Shown: positions 1 to 4,940 of the stretch, one piece after another
How the letters are laid out: the number at the start of each line of letters is the position of its first letter
Position numbering within the stretch: position 1 is the first letter of the stretch
Assembly (NCBI GenBank): GCA_031259225.1
Contig: JAIRLT010000003.1
Span: 1 to 5,389 of the forward strand
DNA: 5,389 nt
Direction of reading: 5' to 3'
DNA from: Prevotellaceae bacterium
GTDB taxonomy: Bacteria; Bacteroidota; Bacteroidia; Bacteroidales; UBA932
Translations under genes and position numbers: made by a program
The notes under the pieces: generated by a model
Told to the model about the DNA's origin: nothing
What the model saw: the letters and a program-made list of their open reading frames with translations, nothing else
The model's database searches: none

Positions 1-55
1 AAAAAAATAAATTACACCATCCGGGAACAGCCGGGAAACCTCATCACAGCAACAA

Positions 56-832
56 ATGATAAAAGCGGTATTTTTTGACATCGACGGCACCTTAGTAAGT
101 TTCAAAACCCACACTGTAGCGCCGGCGGTTGTGGCGGCATTGCACGAATTGCAGCAACAGGGCATAAAAATTTTCGTAGCCAGCGGTCGCCACCAATGCA
201 CGATGGATAATGTGTCGGCTATCCCGTTCGACGGTTATGTAACGCTCAACGGCGGCATGTGCATCGCCGGGAAACGCATCATTTACAAACACCGCATCCC
301 CGCAGTAGACGTGACGGCGCTCTTCGAGTACTTTGACACGGAAGAACGGTTTCCTTGCGTGTTTGTCCACGAGCGCGGACAAAGCATGACGTATAAAAAC
401 GCCACCGTCGAAAAAGTATTTGCCCAAATTGCTTTCCGCGACCCGCCCATCCGCACGGCTGCCGCTATCCGGCGTTCGGCGGTATATCAGGTATTGGGAT
501 TTTTCGGCGCAGCGCAGGAACGCCGCCTGATGCGCCGGTTGTCGCATTGCGCCACCACCCGCTGGCACCCGCTGTTCGCCGACATCGTTCCCGCCGGCAG
601 CAGCAAATGGATCGGCATTACCAAAATGATTGCGCACTTCGGTATCGCGCCCGAAGAAACGATGGCTTTCGGCGACGGCGGAAATGACATTGAAATGTTG
701 CAAAACGTACAACTCAGCATCGCGATGGGCAATGCCGGCAGCGACGTGCAACAGGTAGCCGGCAACATTACCGCCACTGTTGATGACGACGGCGTGGTAC
801 AAGCATTGCGGAAGTTTAAGCTGATACGTTGA
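56..832 (+). CDS. HAD-IIB (Cof-type) sugar-phosphate phosphatase
   Basis: Complete 258-residue protein of the Cof/YidA branch of the HAD superfamily, which are cytosolic Mg2+-dependent phosphatases of sugar phosphates and related small metabolites. All four HAD motifs are visible: motif I FFDIDGTL (nucleophile D8, acid/base D10), motif II ASGR (S43), motif III GSSK (K184) and motif IV FGDGGNDIEML (D207, N210, D211). The cap domain between motifs II and III, roughly residues 80-180, is the C2 type expected for IIB enzymes, and the length is normal for the family. Motif III reads GSSKW where a glycine usually follows the lysine. The start is the first ATG of the open frame and puts motif I at residue 6, as usual. 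No Shine-Dalgarno precedes it, and no promoter is visible in the 55 bases upstream, so it may belong to an operon that begins off the left edge. The substrate cannot be told from sequence. Confidence 0.93.
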   Translation: MIKAVFFDIDGTLVSFKTHTVAPAVVAALHELQQQGIKIFVASGRHQCTMDNVSAIPFDGYVTLNGGMCIAGKRIIYKHRIPAVDVTALFEYFDTEERFPCVFVHERGQSMTYKNATVEKVFAQIAFRDPPIRTAAAIRRSAVYQVLGFFGAAQERRLMRRLSHCATTRWHPLFADIVPAGSSKWIGITKMIAHFGIAPEETMAFGDGGNDIEMLQNVQLSIAMGNAGSDVQQVAGNITATVDDDGVVQALRKFKLIR

Positions 833-866
833 AACAGGCGCGCGGATTTTTCGCGCAGGAGGAGAA

Positions 867-973
867 GCAAAAAAGCCGCCGATTTTTTAGGTTCAGCGGC
901 TGGTAACTATTTTTAATTTTCGATTGCAAATCTCTCCTCTTGACAGCAGGCAAAAATCAGTAATAGTTTTTAC
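867..973 (-). ncRNA. candidate small RNA, about 105 nt
   Basis: No protein gene lies here, but the - strand has the outline of a short transcription unit. A promoter-like pair of boxes (1011-980) predicts a start near 973, and a stem-loop followed by six U's ends at about 868. Two internal pairings are possible: a 7-bp stem between AACTATT (968-962) and AATAGTT (911-905), and a small hairpin GATT-TGC-AATC (932-922) inside it. No ATG or GTG start opens a usable frame. A TTG-initiated frame exists but would read through the terminator, so a peptide is unlikely. The RNA would be convergent with the phosphatase gene, its 3' end 35 nt from that gene's stop codon. I do not recognise the family. Both ends are inferred, and the whole call rests on promoter, terminator and folding signals. 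Confidence 0.42.
869..901 (-). terminator. intrinsic terminator, best on the - strand
   Basis: Read on the - strand, AGCCGC (901-896) pairs with GCGGCT (879-874) across a 16-nt A-rich loop, and a run of six T's (874-869) starts at the last base of the stem. That is the classical Rho-independent layout. Read on the + strand, the same stem is followed by GGTAAC and then a looser T-rich stretch (908-920), so it could also stop transcripts leaving the phosphatase gene. The long loop makes the stem weaker than average. Confidence 0.55.
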
Positions 974-979
974 ACTTAA

Positions 980-1011
980 CAAAGTTAGTCAATTTTTTTG
1001 AAAATGCCAAA
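980..1011 (-). promoter_or_regulatory. Bacteroidota-type promoter for the candidate small RNA
   Basis: On the - strand TTTG (1011-1008, at the end of a seven-T run) is followed after 20 bases by TAACTTTG (987-980), matching the -33 TTTG and -7 TAnnTTTG consensus with good spacing. Such boxes arise by chance in AT-rich DNA. This one gains weight because a terminator in the same orientation lies about 105 nt downstream. Confidence 0.45.
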
Positions 1012-1288
1012 AAAATATTCTACCATTCCAACAGGCTAATTTCTAATATATAACAGCAAAAACGCTGACAGTTAGCATCCTTTGCCATGCGATGCCTGCC
1101 CGGTAATTGTATCCAACACATAGCTGAATGACAGGGTTATACAATTAAATATAACTACCTTGTTCTGCTTCTGGGGTTATAGGTTAATTTTTGAAACCAT
1201 GATGTTTTTAACACTTTTTACGTATTGATACACCCGTATTTAAGAATATTCTGCCAAAAATAGCAAAATTAATAATTTTTTACCATGC
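1012..1288. other. gene-free AT-rich spacer
   Basis: I find no open frame with a recognisable protein, no tRNA-like or rRNA-like sequence and no insertion-sequence end here. It contains the inverted repeat at 1104-1147, a 10-bp palindrome AGAATATTCT (1243-1252), and weak - strand TAnnTTTG matches at 1271-1264 and 1262-1255. A -33-like TTTG lies 21 bases upstream of the first of these, at 1296-1293. Those boxes lead to no gene or terminator before the candidate small RNA promoter. The spacer may be decayed sequence brought in with the toxin-antitoxin pair, but nothing proves it. Confidence 0.5.
1104..1147. repeat. inverted repeat with 9-bp arms
   Basis: TAATTGTAT (1104-1112) and its exact reverse complement ATACAATTA (1139-1147) are separated by 26 bases. 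Allowing a 2-nt bulge, the inner CC (1113-1114) can also pair with GG (1135-1136). There is no adjacent T-run, so it does not look like a terminator. It could be a protein-binding site, an RNA fold or chance in AT-rich DNA. Confidence 0.35.
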
Positions 1289-1306
1289 GTTTCAAAATAT
1301 AGAAAC
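1289..1306. promoter_or_regulatory. candidate HigA operator palindrome
   Basis: GTTTC (1289-1293) and GAAAC (1302-1306) form an inverted repeat around an 8-bp AT-only centre. Two of the four central base pairs also match, giving 14 symmetric positions of 18. It covers the -33 region of the toxin gene promoter, where a HigA-type antitoxin would be expected to bind for autorepression. The assignment to HigA is inferred from position and family behaviour. Confidence 0.42.
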
Positions 1307-1320
1307 TTTTTTTACTTTTG
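1290..1320 (+). promoter_or_regulatory. promoter of the higBA pair
   Basis: TACTTTTG (1313-1320) fits the TAnnTTTG -7 box exactly. TTTC (1290-1293), one mismatch from TTTG, lies 19 bases upstream as the -33 element. The expected start, about 7 bases after the -7 box, would leave only about 7 nt before the toxin ATG at 1334, an almost leaderless mRNA with no Shine-Dalgarno. Confidence 0.55.
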
Positions 1321-1333
1321 TGAAAATTATCCG

Positions 1334-1666
1334 ATGAAATATTTTCAAACAATATTTTTAGAAGAAGCTGAAAAATTTATTTCAGAATTGGATACAAAAA
1401 CAACAAGGAAAATTTTTTTTAACATCGATTTAGCTGAGCAGACAAATGACCCAAGACTTTTCAAAAAGTTGCAAGATGATATTTGGGAATTTAGGACGTT
1501 ATATAATGGCATTCAATACCGGTTATTGGCTTTTTGGGACAAATCCAATAATAAAAATACATTGGTTTTCGCAACACATGGATTTGTAAAAAAAACAGAC
1601 AAAGTTCCGTTAAATGAAATAGCCAGAGCAACTCGAATAAGAACGATTTATTTTAAAAACAAATAA
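1334..1666 (+). CDS. higB: RelE/HigB-like toxin (Gp49-like family)
   Basis: This 110-residue protein has the hallmarks of the phage-derived Gp49-like/HigB branch of RelE toxins, which are ribosome-dependent mRNA endonucleases. Visible family signatures are the KKL..DIWEFRTLYNG.QYRLLAFWD block (residues 44-69), which forms the central strands, and the FATHGFVKKTDKVP block (79-92), followed by a helix ending LNEIARA. The length is normal, with no sign of decay. The antitoxin begins 5 bases after its stop codon, giving the toxin-first order typical of HigBA. The pair is strikingly AT-rich: by hand count, 1321-1680 is about 29% GC, against 33/60 and 41/60 in two sampled lines of the phosphatase gene. 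This suggests horizontal acquisition. The start is the first ATG after the promoter, and the N-terminus begins directly with the first predicted strand. mRNA cleavage is inferred from the family. Confidence 0.88.
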   Translation: MKYFQTIFLEEAEKFISELDTKTTRKIFFNIDLAEQTNDPRLFKKLQDDIWEFRTLYNGIQYRLLAFWDKSNNKNTLVFATHGFVKKTDKVPLNEIARATRIRTIYFKNK

Positions 1667-1671
1667 AAAAT

Positions 1672-1998
1672 ATGGCATCACCAAAAATAAAATCCTATTC
1701 TTTTGCCGAGATGAAAGATAAATACATCGGCAAGGTGGGAAGCCCTGCAAGAGAAGCATACGAATATGAACTCGGCATGGAAGTCTTAGGCAGGATGATT
1801 AAAACAGCCCGCCAAGAAAAAAAATTAACGCAAGAACAATTAGGACGTCTTGTAGGCATTCAGAAATCCCAAATATCCAAAATCGAAAGCAGTGCGAACA
1901 GTGCAACTATTGATACTATTATGCGGGTATTTAAAGCGCTGAAAGCGGATATACACTTTAATGTAAAAATAGACAACCAATATATTCTACTGGCATAA
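1672..1998 (+). CDS. higA: HigA-like antitoxin with XRE-type helix-turn-helix
   Basis: This 108-residue protein has an N-terminal segment (residues 1-35, including FAEMKDKYIGK) followed by an XRE/Cro-type helix-turn-helix (about 37-95). Its second helix is QEQLGRLVGI and its recognition helix QKSQISKIES (64-73), and a short beta-like tail follows. HigA proteins of this kind bind and neutralise the cognate toxin and repress their own operon as dimers. The gene follows the toxin after a 5-bp gap and shares its promoter; the 18-bp palindrome at 1289-1306 is the likely operator. No Shine-Dalgarno is present, as for the neighbours. Its stop codon lies 6 bp from the stop codon of the opposing response regulator gene. 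Base composition is AT-rich but less extreme than in the toxin gene. Toxin neutralisation is inferred from arrangement and family. Confidence 0.87.
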   Translation: MASPKIKSYSFAEMKDKYIGKVGSPAREAYEYELGMEVLGRMIKTARQEKKLTQEQLGRLVGIQKSQISKIESSANSATIDTIMRVFKALKADIHFNVKIDNQYILLA

Positions 1999-2004
1999 AA
2001 TCCG

Positions 2005-2799
2005 CTACAATTTTACGGTTTCTTTCAGCAGTTTGTAGCCGGTGCTGCTGGCGCGCAGGATAGCGCCGTTTTTCAGGTGCACGCGGTAAGTTTCCTTTTC
2101 GAAAAGTTCGATTTTCGCCACCTTGTCCACATTGACGATAAAGGAACGGTGAATACGTATGAACTGTTGCGGCGGCAAATTCGCTTCAAAGTATTTCATG
2201 GTTTTTTCTTTCAGGAACGCGCCGGTGGCTGTGTGCAGTTTCACATAGTCGCCGTCGGCTTCGATGTAGGTGATGTCGCCGGTGGGGATAACATGTATCT
2301 GCTGGCGGTCTTTCACCGCCACGCGGGCGAGCAGAGTGGGCGCGGCGGCAAGGGTTTGCTGAAGCGCCTGCCAACTGCCCCGGCTATCATTCCCTGACCG
2401 GATTTTTGCCACCGCCTTTTGTACCGCCCGGTCGAAGCGTTCTTTGGAATAGGGCTTGAGCAAATAATCCACCGCATTCAGCTCAAAGGCGCGCAAAGCA
2501 TACTGGTCAAAAGCCGTAGAGAAAATGATTTCCGGCGTTACATCTATCAGTTCCAATAATTCAAAACCGGTCAGTTTCGGCATTTGGATATCAAGGAACA
2601 CCAGTTGCGGACGATGTTCTTTGATAAGTTTTATAGCGTCGAAACCGTTGTCCGCTTCGCCGGCGACTGTTATACCGGGATAACTTTGCAGGTAATGCCG
2701 TATCAGTTCGCGCGCCGGCGTTTCGTCGTCCACAATGAGGATGGACAGTGGCGGCAGTTGTGTCGCGGAGGATGGCAGGGCTGGTTCTGGTGCTTTCAT
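2005..2799 (-). CDS. LytTR-type response regulator
   Basis: A 264-residue cytoplasmic regulator with two domains. The receiver (about residues 18-130) starts LSILIVDDE, with acidic D24/D25, phospho-acceptor D70 in FLDIQMP, T95, and K115 in LLKPY. The LytTR DNA-binding domain (about 155-262) contains ITYIEADGDYVKLHT and the family signature FIRIHRSFIVNVDKV. The frame could also start at 2841, overlapping the kinase gene by 26 bp. I chose the ATG at 2799 because it lies 16 bp past the kinase stop codon, has a weak purine stretch (GAAGAAA) in front, and already leaves a proline-rich 17-residue lead before the receiver. It is the last gene of the operon and is surely the partner of the kinase just upstream. 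Targets are not visible; autoregulation is plausible, but I could not pick convincing LytTR direct repeats in the promoter region. Confidence 0.93.
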   Translation of the reverse strand: MKAPEPALPSSATQLPPLSILIVDDETPARELIRHYLQSYPGITVAGEADNGFDAIKLIKEHRPQLVFLDIQMPKLTGFELLELIDVTPEIIFSTAFDQYALRAFELNAVDYLLKPYSKERFDRAVQKAVAKIRSGNDSRGSWQALQQTLAAAPTLLARVAVKDRQQIHVIPTGDITYIEADGDYVKLHTATGAFLKEKTMKYFEANLPPQQFIRIHRSFIVNVDKVAKIELFEKETYRVHLKNGAILRASSTGYKLLKETVKL

Positions 2800-2815
2800 A
2801 ATTTTTATTTCTTCA

Positions 2816-3868
2816 TTAAACCGGTATTTGCAGGATAGCAATAAATTTCCCGTCTTCTATTTTTGTATGCAGCGACGCCGTGACGCCATATGACAACCGC
2901 AACCGTTCGCGGATATTTTTCAGCCCGGTGCCGGAGCCTTTTTTCTGCGACCCGTTGCCGGCGTCGTAGTTGTTACTGATAACAAAGATGACCTGTGTCC
3001 CGTCCACTTTTGCCGTTACGTTGATACGAACTGTTTGCAGGCTTTCGTACACGCCGTGTTTAACGGCATTCTCGAACAGCGGTTGCAGCAACATCGCCGG
3101 GATTTTCAACGGCAGGCATGCCGGGTCAATGGTGCGTTCATAGACTAATTTTTCGCCGAAGCGCAATTTTTCAATCGCCAGGTAACGCTCAATATTTTCC
3201 ATTTCGTGTTGCAATGAAGAATAAATGGCATTGTCTGCCAACACCGCATAGCGCAAGTAATCGGACAACTCCACCAACATTTTCTGCGCTTGTTCGGGGT
3301 GGCGGATAATAAGCGAATTTACGGAATTTAAACTGTTGAATAAAAAGTGCGGGTTGATTTGCGATTTCAGGCGGTTCAGTTCATTGTCCTTTATCAGCTG
3401 GTTCAGGCGGATTTCGTTGGCTGCCTTTTCGCGCAGCTTTTCCACATGAATGTATAAATAATACACCAGCACCATAACGAGGTAAAACATGCATCCCTGT
3501 ACGATTTTCCACCCGTGCGAAAGTTGCAGGTAATCCAGGTAATGATTATTATCCGTATTCAGTAGCCATATAATGAAATAACCGGTGGACACGGAAAGGG
3601 CAACAAATAATTCCACCAAAGCCAAATGTACTATCACATTAAATTGCCATGATTTGGACTCCCAACCGTTGAAGCGCACGGGATACCACACGGGGAGCAA
3701 CAAGGCGGCAAAAAGCATGTTGAACACGAGCGCATCAATGACGACATATTCCAGCGAGTAACGGGCAGTGTTATGGATAATCAAAATTTGCCCGCAAATA
3801 ATGCCTGCCCAACTGAGCAGGTAGAGCAGTTTGGTTTTATAATTTTTGAAAATGGGATTTTTTTCCAT
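2816..3868 (-). CDS. LytS-family membrane sensor histidine kinase
   Basis: A 350-residue inner-membrane kinase. Four hydrophobic segments are visible, about residues 13-31, 41-62, 77-103 and 121-140, with short loops and no sizeable extracellular sensor domain. A coiled linker (140-168) leads to the His_kinase family phospho-acceptor motif INPHFLFNSLN, with H174. The ATPase part (about 255-350) has the N box LLQPLFENAVKHG (E266, N267, H271) and the G box GSGTGL (311-316). The D box is degenerate (VISNNYD), as is common in this family. The start follows the LiaF-like gene by 28 bp. It should autophosphorylate on H174 and pass phosphate to D70 of the regulator encoded next. With no obvious sensor domain, the signal may be read in the membrane or supplied by the LiaF-like protein. 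The ligand is unknown. Confidence 0.93.
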   Translation of the reverse strand: MEKNPIFKNYKTKLLYLLSWAGIICGQILIIHNTARYSLEYVVIDALVFNMLFAALLLPVWYPVRFNGWESKSWQFNVIVHLALVELFVALSVSTGYFIIWLLNTDNNHYLDYLQLSHGWKIVQGCMFYLVMVLVYYLYIHVEKLREKAANEIRLNQLIKDNELNRLKSQINPHFLFNSLNSVNSLIIRHPEQAQKMLVELSDYLRYAVLADNAIYSSLQHEMENIERYLAIEKLRFGEKLVYERTIDPACLPLKIPAMLLQPLFENAVKHGVYESLQTVRINVTAKVDGTQVIFVISNNYDAGNGSQKKGSGTGLKNIRERLRLSYGVTASLHTKIEDGKFIAILQIPV

Positions 3869-3896
3869 AACTTACGTAACGCGGTCGGCAAGGCGG

Positions 3897-4667
3897 TTAG
3901 CGGGTTTTTATTTCGCCGCCGCCAAATATCATTGAGGCTTTAATGATAAGCGTCCGGTTTTCATGGACGTCAAATGTAGGACGCGCGCGCTTGTCTTCCA
4001 TCCGCCCGAGAACGGCGTCCTGCCGGAGTTCGACTTTCCAGTGCGCGGGAATGTACAGCGTGAGACCGCCAAAAACCGCGCTCACATTAAGCGTGCTGTC
4101 GCCTTCGGCTAATTGCGCATCCATGAAATCTATTTCGGCAGCGCCGAAAATGCAGTCTATGTCGCCGCCTTTGAAATTTTGCGTGGTTACTTTTTCCTTT
4201 CCGCCACTGAAGACATAACTCGTGGCAATACGTCCCGGTTCTTCGTCCGGCATCCTGCGCGAGTGGAACGATGAAAACCGCCGGTGGTAATATCCCCGCC
4301 GGTGTTCCATGCGGCAAAAATGCGACCGCGACCTCAATACCCGGAAAAGCAACAGGCAGCCGCCGATAATTAAACCTATTGCCCAGCCGTTGCCTTTCAG
4401 GCAGGTGAAGCCGCCGGCATTCAGTTTCGGCAACAGCAACAACAGCCCTAACAACGACAGGAAAAAGCCGGGAACACGTTTGTGGGGCGAAAAAATAAAC
4501 AAAATACCTATAACGACCAGCAACATGGGCCACGAAAAAATGACCGTTTTATGTACATCCGGCAAATACCCCGTATTGAACAGCAACAGCAATACGCCGG
4601 CGGTGATGATTAACAAGGCGAACACGGCGCCTTGTACCCGGTTTGGATGCGATTTGATAGGTTCCAT
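3897..4667 (-). CDS. LiaF-like four-helix membrane protein
   Basis: This 256-residue protein has four hydrophobic helices (about residues 12-32, 43-60, 66-81 and 94-111), matching the LiaI/LiaF-like transmembrane region (DUF5668 type). A strongly basic, histidine- and arginine-rich linker (111-138) follows, then a C-terminal domain (about 148-256) of the LiaF/YvqF cell-wall-active-antibiotic-response type. That domain shows repeated strand motifs such as CIFGAAEIDF, AVFGGLTLYIPAHWKVE and MIFGGGEIKTR. In Firmicutes, LiaF restrains the LiaS kinase until envelope stress occurs. Here the gene is first in an operon with a LytS-type kinase and a LytTR regulator, so it plausibly controls that kinase, but this is inference from context. 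The ATG follows a good promoter by about 20 nt with no Shine-Dalgarno. It is not closely enough related to call liaF. Confidence 0.85.
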   Translation of the reverse strand: MEPIKSHPNRVQGAVFALLIITAGVLLLLFNTGYLPDVHKTVIFSWPMLLVVIGILFIFSPHKRVPGFFLSLLGLLLLLPKLNAGGFTCLKGNGWAIGLIIGGCLLLFRVLRSRSHFCRMEHRRGYYHRRFSSFHSRRMPDEEPGRIATSYVFSGGKEKVTTQNFKGGDIDCIFGAAEIDFMDAQLAEGDSTLNVSAVFGGLTLYIPAHWKVELRQDAVLGRMEDKRARPTFDVHENRTLIIKASMIFGGGEIKTR

Positions 4668-4692
4668 TTTAAAAGGTTAAAAATTTACTCTA

Positions 4693-4724
4693 CAAATATA
4701 CAATTCTTACAGGACTTCGACCAA
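4693..4724 (-). promoter_or_regulatory. promoter of the LiaF-like/kinase/regulator operon
   Basis: On the - strand TTG (4724-4722) is followed after 21 bases by TATATTTG (4700-4693), a perfect TAnnTTTG box. The expected start near 4686 leaves a leader of about 20 nt to the ATG at 4667. A second perfect box, TACCTTTG (4743-4736), sits just upstream but lacks a properly spaced -33 element. Confidence 0.6.
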
Positions 4725-4761
4725 TAATCTTTCTACAAAGGTAGTATGTTTCCCGACCAAC

Positions 4762-4784
4762 TGCCGAAATCAAACGGCAAACGG
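4762..4784. repeat. overlapping inverted and tandem repeats upstream of the operon promoter
   Basis: TGCCG (4762-4766) and CGGCA (4775-4779) form an inverted repeat around an 8-bp AT-rich centre. The right arm overlaps a perfect tandem 7-bp repeat, CAAACGG at 4771-4777 and 4778-4784. It lies about 40 bp upstream of the -33 box of the LiaF-like operon, a position suited to an activator. No binding protein can be assigned. Confidence 0.35.
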
Positions 4785-4887
4785 ATAAGGAGGCATGAGC
4801 ACACGCCCATGTATAATTCATGGAAAAAAGGTTTTCCCCACTATGATAAAAACGACGAAAATACCGTAAAATAGAAGAATAAAGTTT

Positions 4888-4921
4888 TTTGTTTATATTT
4901 TTGGGGAAATTTGTATATTTG
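4888..4921 (+). promoter_or_regulatory. promoter of the ORF6N-domain gene
   Basis: TATATTTG (4914-4921) fits the TAnnTTTG -7 box. TTTG at 4888-4891 is a possible -33 element, though the 22-base spacer is slightly long. A second -7-like box, TATTTTTG, lies at 4896-4903. The leader to the ATG at 4941 would be about 13 nt, without a Shine-Dalgarno. Together with 4693-4724 it makes this 273-bp gap a divergent promoter region. Confidence 0.55.
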
Positions 4922-4940
4922 CACAACTATATTAAATACT

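Noticed and set aside
92..802. Long 236-codon frame on the - strand opposite the phosphatase gene
   Set aside because: It is a shadow of a gene with all HAD motifs intact, and its translation resembles no protein I know.
838..856. Hairpin GCGCG/CGCGC just after the phosphatase stop codon
   Set aside because: It has 5-bp arms with no T-run following (the next bases are AGGAGG), so it is not a convincing terminator.
1255..1296. Additional - strand TAnnTTTG matches with a TTTG about 21 bases upstream
   Set aside because: They lead to no gene or terminator before the small-RNA promoter, and such boxes are common by chance in this AT-rich DNA.
833..1333. CRISPR array or insertion-sequence remnant in the gene-poor gap
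   Set aside because: There are no regularly spaced repeats, no transposase-like frame on either strand, and no paired terminal repeats flanking a gene.
2800..2841. Upstream start for the response regulator, adding 14 residues
   Set aside because: It would overlap the kinase gene by 26 bp. The ATG at 2799 has better spacing and still precedes the receiver domain by 17 residues.
4690..4926. 78-codon frame on the - strand in the divergent gap
   Set aside because: The translation shows no recognisable family, and it covers both promoter regions.
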